Assembly (NCBI GenBank): GCA_035532215.1
Contig: DATKRK010000361.1
Location: 1-14,390 of the forward strand
DNA: 14,390 bases
Direction: 5' to 3'
Origin: JAICIG01 sp035532215
Lineage (GTDB): Bacteria; Planctomycetota; Planctomycetia; Pirellulales; JAICIG01
Positions 1 to 6,514 of the stretch are shown piece by piece. The number at the start of each line of letters is the position of its first letter. The first letter of the stretch is position 1. The position numbers and the translations under genes were made by a program. Under the pieces are notes generated by a model that did no database searches, was not told where the DNA came from, and saw nothing but the letters and a program-made list of their open reading frames with translations.

Positions 1-57
1 AAGCACTTCAAGGGCTTCATCGGACAATAATCGGCCGTCGGGCAATGCAATAGCCAT
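1..57 (-). CDS. Start of an unidentified gene leaving the left edge (partial)
   Basis: Seen: on the minus strand an ATG at 57-55 opens a frame that stays open for all 19 visible codons to position 1, reading MAIALPDGRLLSDEALEVL. An AGGCGG stretch lies a few bases upstream of the ATG and could be a weak ribosome binding site. The peptide is hydrophilic, with no signal sequence. Inference: its style resembles the N-terminus of helix-turn-helix transposase-like proteins of planctomycetes, but 19 residues are too few to assign a family. It reads in the same direction as the TPR fragment just upstream of it and may have replaced that gene's missing end. Confidence 0.4.
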   Translation of the reverse strand, partial: MAIALPDGRLLSDEALEVL

Positions 58-78
58 AATTGCCGCCTATCACTTCAC

Positions 79-549
79 TTACATATGTTTCGGATCTGTT
101 TCCGGTAATGCTGTCGTGCAATTTACGTGCCGGGGTAATAGGCGTTCGCAAAACACCGTGAGTTCGCGCCGGGCTCGAACGTCGCCGGGCCTGGCATCGA
201 CCAGCCTGCGGCGCATTTCCAACCCGTCCTGGTAATATGCTTTCGCCGCTTCGATCCGGTCCTGGCGAAGCGCGACGTCTCCCAGCCGTTCATAGCAGAT
301 CGTCACGCCGCGCCGGGCATGGACGTCGCTGGCGTCGGCGGCGACGAGGCGGCGAAAGAAAGCCAACTCATCCTCGTAGATTTCGAGCGCCGCCTGGAGT
401 TCTCCCGCGCGCAGCATCGTATCGCCGACGTTCTCGCAGCACAGCGCAGCCTCGCGCTGCGCCTGGGCGTTTCCCGGATCCGCCTCCGCCTGGCGCCGGT
501 GTACGGTTACGGAATTGAAGCAATCTCGAAAAGACTCCGAACACGTTCG
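79..549 (-). pseudogene. Tetratricopeptide-repeat protein fragment without a start
   Basis: Seen: the minus-strand frame from the stop codon at 552-550 to the stop at 81-79 encodes two and a half TPR-like units. They begin at ADPGNAQAQREAALCCENVG (about 486-427) and continue through LRAGELQAALEIYEDELAFF, RRLVAADASDVHARRGVTIC, YERLGDVALRQDRIEAAKAY and RRRLVDARPGDVRARRELTV. The repeat pattern clearly extends upstream of the only ATG (417-415), which sits inside a repeat and has no ribosome binding site. Upstream of the repeats the frame is low quality and holds no good start. Known: such tandem units occur at the C-terminus of long TPR or Ser/Thr-kinase-TPR proteins of planctomycetes. Inference: this is the 3' end of such a gene, cut off at its 5' side. 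An annotator might call a 112-residue protein from the ATG at 417. Confidence 0.6.
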
Positions 550-690
550 CTATTACTGAAGCGTGGACGCCGGCCAACCAGCGCACTGCAGTAAACCTCC
601 GCTCCGCGGGGCAGCCAAACGGTTCGGGAGAATTTGTTCGCGATTGTTGCAGCCGACCGGGCGTTTCCGGCGATTGAACTTAGTCGTTAG

Positions 691-918
691 GTGACGGAGG
701 CCACAAGTGCTTTGAACGGGTGGGGCGAGGACATCCGCGATCGCTATCCGGCCTGGGGAACGGATGCCGCCCAAGCGCGGTGGGCTCAAGTCCGGGAGCA
801 GCTCCGTGTGGGCCAGCACGTCCGCGGTTCGGTCATCGTACGCGCGCCCTTCGGTGTCAGGCTCGACATCGACGCCGGCCAAACGGGTACGCCGACTCAT
901 GGGTTCCCGTCGACTTGA
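691..918 (+). pseudogene. Truncated S1 RNA-binding-domain gene
   Basis: Seen: a 75-residue frame opens with GTG at 691, or TTG at 712 behind a GGAGG at 696-700. A short N-terminal segment (WGEDIRDRYPAWGTDAAQAR) leads into LRVGQHVRGSVIVRAPFGVR and LDIDAG. Known: 'L-x-V-G-x-x-V-x-G-x-V-x-x-x-x-P-F-G-V-x-[LV]-D-[IL]' is the first half of an S1 (OB-fold) RNA-binding domain, and small free-standing S1 proteins have roughly 40-50 more residues completing the barrel. Here the sequence leaves the fold after strand 3 and stops at 918, overlapping the 3' end of the convergent minus-strand gene by 22 bp. Inference: the 3' half was lost when the neighbouring genes were joined, so it is probably non-functional. 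Confidence 0.55.
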
Positions 919-2564
919 AGAGCGTCGAATTCTAATACGCTCCCCTGGGCGTCCGAGACCCGTATCTTGGCATTCGCCGTCGCTCGGGCTTCCATCCGTC
1001 GTATCGCTTCGGCCAAACGCTCTCGTTGCCGCATCGCGGCTGGCCGTTGGAAGTCGATGAACAGAGGTTGCAGCGTCTCATCGGGCAGACGCGCGATGAG
1101 ACGCAGACACTCGATTTGCCAATCGCTCACCGCGCGTTGATCTGCCGGCATCTGCTGCGCCGTGTCCTCATTTCCCGCAGCCAATGCCTCATCTAGCGCC
1201 GACGATAGCTTTTCGCATTGCGCCGAGGTGAGCGCGGCCGAACGCTCGAAACCGACCACTACCACTTCTGCCAAGGCCTGCCGCCGAAACTCGCGCCGTT
1301 CACGCCGAGCGGTGGCCAGCTTTTCCTTCTGCTCGGCCGAGAGCCCGTGTTCGAGCGCCTTTTGAAAAGCCGAACCCGCGTCGTCGAAAATCGCTGGCGG
1401 CAATCGCGGGCCAATTGCAGGCACCCGGGCCACCTCCTGAAATACCATTTCCCCGCCGGGTAATTCCTCCCGCGGCGTGCGCTCGCGCAGGGCAAGGATG
1501 TCGAGCTTGCCAGCCAACAAAAGCTTGCCGCGTTCACTCTCCGTTAGGCCGCAGCTTAGCGCCACGTCTTCGACGAGCCTCGACAAGTGGGTTTCGAGCC
1601 GCTGTAGAAGATCTGTTCGCGAAAGACGATGCCTCACGCCATGCTCGTCGACGACCTCCCGCTGCGCACGCACCTTCGCGCCTACGGCCACTGTCCGCCG
1701 CACACCTGGCCGTCGTGCCGGCGCATCCGCCGCCGGCCCGCGAACGAGTTGTTCAATGACGACCATTTCTTGCAGCGCGGGCTGCCCAAGTTTTTTGTAG
1801 CTCGCCAACTGCCAGGGCCGCAAGACTGTCGACAATTCCGACTCGGGAACCGCGAAGCTTCCCAGGCTGCCCGCGGCGATCAGGTTTTTCTGTGGTAGTC
1901 GGATGCGAACGAGCGGCGAGAAGTCATTCATCGGCGCGAAAGGCACACCGCGGCCCGCGGCAAGGATTTCTTGCAATTTCTCTCGTTGTTCGTTCGACAA
2001 GAGCAAAGCATCATCCAACTCGGCGATGTTGATAATACCAGCCGCGCGCCTTCGGTACGCTTCGAGCCGCTGGCTTTCGGCGTCAAATCTTTCCCGCGCC
2101 GCTGGCGAAATGCGCTTCAACACGGCCGCCAAGATACGACGCGCGTTGCGGTTTGGGGGCTCCTCGAACGCCATGAAACGGCCGTTGAAGGCGATTAAGC
2201 CGCGAGTGCCTGTGAACTTCATTTCACCGTCGGCAAGATGGCCGCCGTGGAGCATCAGGGCCTTTTCACCTTCGCGCAAGAACGATTCGACCTCTGCAGA
2301 CGACAGCTCGCCGACTTTAGCCATGAACTGACCTTCACGGGACAGCACGTCGCGCAAAGGCTCGGGCTCCATCTTCTCGCTGGCCGGCAGATCGGCAATC
2401 AAGCCTATATTGACTTGGCCGAGATCGTTGTCGTCGATAAGTCCGGGGACGCCTTGCTGCTTACCACCTGGCAATGGCGCCTCGCCCGCTCCTGCCGGCG
2501 CCAATAACACTAGAAATGCGACCACGAACGCCGCAGGTCTCCCGCTCATGTCGATGCGCAACAC
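897..2564 (-). CDS. Exported hypothetical protein with repeated LTxxQ-like motifs
   Basis: The start chosen is GTG at 2564-2562, because AGGAG lies 5 bases upstream and the product (555 aa) then begins with a signal peptide: a short n-region, a hydrophobic core at about residues 11-22 and a small-residue AGAG cleavage region near 27. The frame also stays open 69 codons further up, to a GTG at 2771, but that would bury the signal in mid-protein. Four copies of L-[ST]-x-x-[QE]-x-x-K-L occur at residues 189-197, 340-348, 408-416 and 445-453, within long charged helices (Arg/Glu/Ala-rich). No enzyme motif is visible. The pattern recalls the LTxxQ motif of Spy/CpxP-type periplasmic proteins and a common but uncharacterised planctomycete family. 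It lies about 200 bp downstream of the TlpA gene on the same strand, so the two may be co-transcribed. Function unknown; probably a periplasmic or surface helical protein. Confidence 0.85.
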   Translation of the reverse strand: MLRIDMSGRPAAFVVAFLVLLAPAGAGEAPLPGGKQQGVPGLIDDNDLGQVNIGLIADLPASEKMEPEPLRDVLSREGQFMAKVGELSSAEVESFLREGEKALMLHGGHLADGEMKFTGTRGLIAFNGRFMAFEEPPNRNARRILAAVLKRISPAARERFDAESQRLEAYRRRAAGIINIAELDDALLLSNEQREKLQEILAAGRGVPFAPMNDFSPLVRIRLPQKNLIAAGSLGSFAVPESELSTVLRPWQLASYKKLGQPALQEMVVIEQLVRGPAADAPARRPGVRRTVAVGAKVRAQREVVDEHGVRHRLSRTDLLQRLETHLSRLVEDVALSCGLTESERGKLLLAGKLDILALRERTPREELPGGEMVFQEVARVPAIGPRLPPAIFDDAGSAFQKALEHGLSAEQKEKLATARRERREFRRQALAEVVVVGFERSAALTSAQCEKLSSALDEALAAGNEDTAQQMPADQRAVSDWQIECLRLIARLPDETLQPLFIDFQRPAAMRQRERLAEAIRRMEARATANAKIRVSDAQGSVLEFDALQVDGNP

Positions 2565-2569
2565 TTTGA

Positions 2570-2574
2570 CTCCT
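2570..2574 (-). promoter_or_regulatory. Ribosome binding site deciding the start of the LTxxQ-like gene
   Basis: AGGAG (CTCCT on the plus strand) is followed by a 5-base spacer and the GTG at 2564-2562. It favours this start over the upstream GTG at 2771, which overlaps the TlpA gene's stop as GTGA, and over the ATG at 2549-2547, five codons further in. About 200 bp between the two genes is then left non-coding. Confidence 0.6.
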
Positions 2575-2767
2575 TTCCATACGTGCCCCGTAATGCCCGT
2601 CGAGGTTTGACCGCATGGGGCGTCAGCGAGGACGCTTACGCTGCCGAAGCTTTTCCAGCCTATGAAAGTACCGGCGCGGAATTCTTCGGACAAGGCGCGG
2701 CTGGTGGCCGCATTGAGGCGCGAGCCTACGCAGAGCGTGGGCGAACTCGAAAACGGCGCCCAGAAGG

Positions 2768-4909
2768 TCACTTGCGTTGACGGTTCAAAACATAGCTGCG
2801 AACGACCTCAAGCTTGAATTCGCGAAGCGGCGGCCCATCGGATGTGCTGTCGTTGTGCAGGATATTCCCGTCGGGCCCGATGAGCATATACGTGGGAAAG
2901 GCTCGCAGGCCGAGCTTGCGGTAGGCGTTGACGATCCGCCCGTCCGCATGGTCGACGACGATGGGGAATTTTAGGCCTTGCTTTTTGCAATGCTCGCGCA
3001 CGCCCTCCGGCGACGACGAGTTGTCGTGCACGCCGATCACCGTTACGCCGAGTTTTTCGAATAGCTCATGGAAAAGCTTGACCGAGGGGAAATCGGCGTG
3101 ACACGGACCACAAGCGGTGAACCAGAAGTCCAACAGCACGTACCGCCCGCGAAAATCCTTCAGACTGTGGGCGTCTGTGTTGAACCACGCGACGCCGTCC
3201 AGTTCGGGGGCCGGCTGACCGCGCTGGCCGGCAGGATACTGGTCTTGCTGTTCGGCGGACGTTTCCTGCATCCTTGCAATGATCCACCGGTTGTCCTCCA
3301 TGCCGAGCAACTCGTCGGCGGGTGATTCAGAACGAAGAGCGATCTCGACGCTTTTCAGCGAATCATTGCCGCGCAAATCGATTCGCTTAAGGCCGATGAG
3401 CGGCCGATCGGGGACAAACGCCGCGATATCCAGTTGATAACGACGCTGCTTGGTTTGCAAATCGAACGGCACGTAAGGCAGGTCGATTTCAAACCTACCC
3501 TCGGCGTCACTGACCACTGGATGCAATGCCATTAGCGAATGTTGGCGAACGCGGACGATCGCTCCCGGCACCGGTTGGCCGTCTTCATCGACGACTCGAC
3601 CGTGGATGGGCGCCAGGGCCTGGATGATGAAATCTGGCATCTCGTTCGGGGCATCGGCCCGCACTTCGAATTCCGCGTAATCGCGATCCGCTACGAACCC
3701 CTTAGCAGAGACTTCGATCCGGCTGCGTCCCGGCGGAAGCGCGAGGGCAAACTTGCCTTCGGTATCTGTGCTCGCGCTGTCGGAATAGATCCATTTGTTC
3801 ACCCCTTCAACGCGGCCGTCGGGAGAGAGGTTTTCGACTTGGGCAATGACCTGTGCTCCTCCGTGCGGCACGCCGTCGTGGCGCATGACGCGCCCCGAGA
3901 CCGCGGTGGTCTTGCGCACCAGAAACCGCACGGTCGTCTCTGCCTGCCGCGGAAGAGTCAGACGATTGAAGATGGGCGTGATTACGACACCCGGCGATTT
4001 GAGCCTTGCCGTCCCGTAAGTCGCCGAATGGGCACAGAACTTGAACCGGTCGCCGCCGATTGTCATGGGAATTCGATTGAGCGTCTCCGCCGAGTCCGAA
4101 GACTGCGCGAGCAGCATCATTTCGCATGTTAGCCCATCGAGCCTCATCGGTGTCCGCGGATCGGCGACGAACTGAAACGTCGTGATGACGCCCGATGGCA
4201 GAGTCACGGCGCCTAAGCGGCCTTGGGCAGCTTTCGCGTTGCTCAGTTTCGCTTGTGCCCATTGCGGATGGTCGACGCGAACGTCGATGAGCGCCCCGAC
4301 GGGCAACGGCGGCAAATTCAACCGTCCACGCTCGTCGCTTTCCGTAAACTCTAAACCAAGCAAGCGCTCCATGCCCCGGAAGACGTAAGTCTCGGCGTTT
4401 TCTGGCGTGCGGATGTAAAGGTTAGTGACCCTCGCGCCCTTCAACGGCTTGTCCGACGCGTTTCGCACCTCAATCCACGTAGCGGCCTCAGGCCGCAAGG
4501 CCGTCTTCAGAGGGCCTTCGGAACGGACTCGCTGATTGACGGGAGCATACGACGCCTTACGAATAATGACGTAATAGTAGGCGTCCTGCGGCCGTGGCGG
4601 GAATTCAAAATGGCCGTCGTCATCCGTTACGGAAGTCTCAAGCGCCGCGCTCATCCCTCCATCCCAGCGATGCAGCGAGACTTGGGCCCCAGAGATCGGT
4701 TTCTGATCCATGTCCACAATCGTGCCGCGTGGCACGAACGGTTTGGCGCCTTCGTCCGCGAATCCTGCGGCGGCGAAAATTGCCACAAAGACGATTGGAA
4801 AGACGGCGGTCGGCAACGACACGGCTTGTCGCGGAGTCGGCCATCGATCGAAGTTTTCCTTGGAAAGGCCGGCTGAAACGCAAACGGACGCTGGATCGCG
4901 GCGGACCAT
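2768..4909 (-). CDS. Exported TlpA-like thioredoxin with carboxypeptidase-regulatory-like domains
   Basis: A 713-residue protein. A hydrophobic export segment at residues about 35-50 follows an unusually long N-terminal tail. Carboxypeptidase-regulatory-like/Ig-type beta modules follow: about 58-105 (IVDMDQKPISGAQVSL ... DDDGHFEF), about 335-415 (VSGRV ... TDTEGKFALALPPG) and about 433-480 (IHGRVVDEDGQPVPGAIV ... SDAEGRFEIDLP). A TlpA/AhpC-type redoxin domain covers about 563-709, with active site W-F-T-A-C600-G-P-C603 and the cis-proline at P672 (AFPTYM). Known: TlpA-type thioredoxins are periplasmic disulfide reductases, and fusions to these beta modules are abundant in planctomycetes. Inference: a membrane-anchored or secreted thiol-disulfide protein, possibly maintaining cysteines of exported partners; substrate unknown. 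The start is firm: AGGAGGAG lies just upstream. It is the first gene of a minus-strand pair. Confidence 0.95.
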   Translation of the reverse strand: MVRRDPASVCVSAGLSKENFDRWPTPRQAVSLPTAVFPIVFVAIFAAAGFADEGAKPFVPRGTIVDMDQKPISGAQVSLHRWDGGMSAALETSVTDDDGHFEFPPRPQDAYYYVIIRKASYAPVNQRVRSEGPLKTALRPEAATWIEVRNASDKPLKGARVTNLYIRTPENAETYVFRGMERLLGLEFTESDERGRLNLPPLPVGALIDVRVDHPQWAQAKLSNAKAAQGRLGAVTLPSGVITTFQFVADPRTPMRLDGLTCEMMLLAQSSDSAETLNRIPMTIGGDRFKFCAHSATYGTARLKSPGVVITPIFNRLTLPRQAETTVRFLVRKTTAVSGRVMRHDGVPHGGAQVIAQVENLSPDGRVEGVNKWIYSDSASTDTEGKFALALPPGRSRIEVSAKGFVADRDYAEFEVRADAPNEMPDFIIQALAPIHGRVVDEDGQPVPGAIVRVRQHSLMALHPVVSDAEGRFEIDLPYVPFDLQTKQRRYQLDIAAFVPDRPLIGLKRIDLRGNDSLKSVEIALRSESPADELLGMEDNRWIIARMQETSAEQQDQYPAGQRGQPAPELDGVAWFNTDAHSLKDFRGRYVLLDFWFTACGPCHADFPSVKLFHELFEKLGVTVIGVHDNSSSPEGVREHCKKQGLKFPIVVDHADGRIVNAYRKLGLRAFPTYMLIGPDGNILHNDSTSDGPPLREFKLEVVRSYVLNRQRK

Positions 4910-4913
4910 GGCG

Positions 4914-4921
4914 CTCCTCCT
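4914..4921 (-). promoter_or_regulatory. Strong ribosome binding site of the TlpA-like gene
   Basis: AGGAGGAG on the minus strand; the AGGAGG core ends 6 bases before the ATG at 4909-4907. It fixes the start despite the long hydrophilic stretch before the export signal. Confidence 0.8.
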
Positions 4922-4973
4922 GAGAAACGATTTAGACCGAATAAGTCAACTATGGCGCCTTTGACGTAGCCGC

Positions 4974-5003
4974 ATTATGGCCGCGGCCTCGGCACATTTG
5001 CAA
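4974..5003 (-). promoter_or_regulatory. Possible promoter for the TlpA-like gene
   Basis: On the minus strand TTGCAA (5003-4998), an 18-base spacer and CATAAT (4979-4974) resemble a sigma-70 promoter (4/6 and 5/6 matches), 65 bp before the start codon. The spacer contains the perfect palindrome GGCCGCGGCC (4979-4988). Planctomycete promoters are poorly known, so this is only a candidate. Confidence 0.22.
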
Positions 5004-5156
5004 ACTCCTACCCGACCTCGTTGGACGATCGGGTTGAGTTCCGCGAACTGTCGGAAGCGACTCGGTTCCGATGAACTCTCATTTCTGATCATCCTCAACA
5101 GCTATTCACAGGCTTCGATCACCGACAACCGCTGAAATAAGCGACTCACTTGCGCG

Positions 5157-5177
5157 CGTGGGTCCGGCAGACCCGCG
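5157..5177. repeat. Hairpin, 8-bp stem and 5-base loop
   Basis: CGTGGGTC pairs with GACCCGCG across the loop CGGCA, with one G-T wobble. There is no T-run after it on either side, so it is not an obvious intrinsic terminator. It could be an RNA structure or an operator in the divergent region. Confidence 0.4.
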
Positions 5178-5200
5178 TAGGAAACTGCACGAACGACGGC

Positions 5201-5214
5201 GGGCATTTATGCCC
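5201..5214. repeat. Perfect inverted repeat GGGCAT-TT-ATGCCC
   Basis: Two 6-base arms are separated by TT. The site lies 24 bp after the hairpin at 5157-5177 and over 300 bp before the HARE-HTH gene. The spacing and symmetry could suit a dimeric regulator, but no binding protein is implied by the sequence. Confidence 0.4.
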
Positions 5215-5527
5215 ATTGAAGACTAAATGCCAGGCCGCCGCTGGCTTTTCATGCCGCCATTTTTGCTGCACGCGGGCGTCGCATGTAGCAGCAACCCGCG
5301 GGACATGGCCAATCACCGCGGACGCCAACGCTCTGGCAGAGCAATTCCCGCCCGCCACTTTTCGGCTCGCCTAAAACCCATTCGCTGGTCAGCCGAACGC
5401 CTCAGGATCTCTCCTGCAATTCGCTTGCTGTCTCCGCGGACCCGAGGTAACTGTCCGACTGCGTTAAGCGAGCCCGGGCGCGTCGCCCGCCGCCAAGAGC
5501 GCGAAACCTCGAATCGGGAGACATGCC

Positions 5528-5887
5528 ATGAACGCGAAAGCAACCAAGAAGGCGCCAGCCGCGAAGACAACCAAAAGCGCAAAGGCCACGAAGCCAGCCA
5601 CTGAAAAGAAACCTGCCGCCGAAAAGAAGCCCAAGGCCAAAAAGGAGCCGAAGCCGAAGAAGCCGAGCGCCCTCGATGCCGCCGCGAAGGTGCTCGGCGA
5701 AGTCGGCGCCCCGATGAACTGCCAGGAGATGATCCAGGCGATGGCAGCGAAGGGCTATTGGACTAGCCCGGGCGGGCAGACGCCGCACGCCACGCTCTAC
5801 TCGGCGATCCTGCGGGAGATCAACGTGAAAGGCAAGGACGCCCGGTTCGTGAAGACCGAGCGGGGCAAGTTCGCGCTCAAGGCGTAG
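5528..5887 (+). CDS. Histone-H1-like HARE-HTH winged-helix protein
   Basis: 119 residues in two parts. Residues 1-47 are almost entirely Lys, Ala, Pro, Thr and Glu with KKP/KAKK repeats, like a histone H1 or HU tail. Residues 48-119 match the HARE-HTH (HB1/ASXL, RpoE-delta) winged-helix pattern: SALDAAAKVLGEVGAPMNCQ, then EMIQAMAAKGYWTSPGG, PHATLYSAILREI and the wing FVKTERGKFAL. Known: the HARE domain is a predicted DNA-binding module found in bacterial regulators and in eukaryotic chromatin proteins. Inference: a nucleoid-associated or regulatory DNA-binding protein whose basic tail gives non-specific DNA affinity. GGGAG (5516-5520) lies 7 bases before the ATG. It probably forms a two-gene operon with the next gene. 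Confidence 0.88.
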   Translation: MNAKATKKAPAAKTTKSAKATKPATEKKPAAEKKPKAKKEPKPKKPSALDAAAKVLGEVGAPMNCQEMIQAMAAKGYWTSPGGQTPHATLYSAILREINVKGKDARFVKTERGKFALKA

Positions 5888-5901
5888 GTAAGGAGACCGC
5901 C

Positions 5902-6108
5902 ATGCACGCCATTGAAATCATCGACGACCTGCTGGTCGTCCTCGACGAGGATGGCCACGGATTCGACGCCCACGAACTGCGCAATTATCCCGACGCCCAG
6001 CGGCAGGTCCAGGCGTGGGCCGCGGAATATGCGATCGACGCTGAGGACGCCGACGCGCAATTGAAAGCGTATTTCCTCGCCTGCCGCGACGAAGAGGCGT
6101 CGCGCTAA
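5902..6108 (+). CDS. Small acidic hypothetical protein
   Basis: 68 residues, opening MHAIEIIDDLLVVLDEDGHG. It is rich in Asp, Glu and Ala, with no Cys-metal motif, signal or membrane segment except a single late Cys (FLACRDEEA). AGGAG (5891-5895) sits 6 bases before the ATG, and only 14 bp separate it from the HARE-HTH stop, so co-expression is likely. Third codon positions are strongly GC-biased like those of its neighbours, which supports it being real. I do not recognise the family. Inference: an acidic partner for the very basic HARE-HTH protein is an attractive but unproven idea. Confidence 0.72.
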   Translation: MHAIEIIDDLLVVLDEDGHGFDAHELRNYPDAQRQVQAWAAEYAIDAEDADAQLKAYFLACRDEEASR

Positions 6109-6270
6109 AGCAACTCCGGTCGTTGTGCCGCCGCCCTGGCGGTCCCACGTCGCCCCACGCGGGCCTCGTGCTCGTTGGCTTGGCCAAGGGCGCCAGCGGG
6201 CGGCCCGGCCGCGACACGGGCGAATGTCGGCGCCTGATTCTGCGTCCGCGGGTCTCGGCGCTTGGTTTTT

Positions 6271-6405
6271 GAGCCGATCGCCGCGAGCATCCGCGACGTG
6301 ATCCTGCCGGGCGAGATGAAGACGCAGCTCAACCGCGTGACCAAGGCGAGGCAGGCGGCCAAGGCCAATCTGATCGTGCGGCCCGAGTTGACGGCGCCTG
6401 CTGCG
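6271..6405 (+). pseudogene. Remnant of a slipin/SPFH (band 7) gene
   Basis: Seen: the frame through 6271-6405 reads EPIAASIRDVILPGEMKTQL, then NRVTKARQAAKANLIVRPEL and TAPAAERQAS. Known: bacterial slipins carry, at the end of the SPFH domain, a segment of the form 'V-[RK]-D-V-I-L-P-G-[ED]-M-K ... N-x-V-x-[EK]-A-[RK]-x-A-A-x-A-N-L-I-x-R-x-E-x-T-A'. The match covers only about 45 residues. No SPFH N-terminal part is readable in 6109-6270, and the similarity ends around 6405, before a stop reached at 6481. There is no start codon with a ribosome binding site. Inference: a decayed internal fragment of a stomatin-like membrane scaffold gene. Confidence 0.6.
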
Positions 6406-6441
6406 GAACGTCAGGCGTCCTGCCAGATATGTTTCGTTTGC

Positions 6442-6459
6442 CGACGCCTGCAGGCGTCG
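6442..6459. repeat. 18-bp perfect palindrome
   Basis: CGACGCCTGCAGGCGTCG is its own reverse complement. One arm, CAGGCGTC, recurs as a direct copy at 6412-6419. No T-run follows, so it is not a typical terminator. It lies at the end of the slipin remnant and 56 bp before the M50 protease start. Confidence 0.55.
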
Positions 6460-6498
6460 ACATTCACGGGACTTGCGCCATAAGATGCCATTATTTTC

Positions 6499-6503
6499 AG
6501 GAG
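6499..6503 (+). promoter_or_regulatory. Ribosome binding site deciding the M50 protease start
   Basis: AGGAG followed by an 11-base spacer and GTG at 6515. The in-frame ATG at 6485 and TTG at 6473 have no comparable site, so the GTG is preferred although the spacer is slightly long. Confidence 0.45.
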
Positions 6504-6514
6504 CGATCAATCAC

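Larger units (their letters stand above)
4910..5527. other. Divergent intergenic region with no supported gene
   Basis: About 620 bp separate the minus-strand pair from the plus-strand genes. Frames here are short, have no ribosome binding sites and show no recognisable protein. It holds a candidate minus-strand promoter and two hairpins (5157-5177 and 5201-5214). The ribosome binding site GGGAG (5516-5520) of the next gene closes it. I see no tRNA, CRISPR or terminal repeats. Confidence 0.5.

Noticed and set aside
553..900. A 115-codon minus-strand frame overlapping the S1 fragment
   Set aside because: It has no recognisable motif, while the opposite strand shows clear S1 similarity.
3539..4132. 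A 197-codon plus-strand open frame
   Set aside because: It is the shadow of the TlpA/carboxypeptidase-regulatory gene and shows no domain or start signal.
5402..5788. A 128-codon minus-strand frame rich in Leu, Phe and Gly
   Set aside because: It is the antisense of the lysine-rich HARE-HTH tail (AAG read backwards gives CTT, Leu); an artefact.
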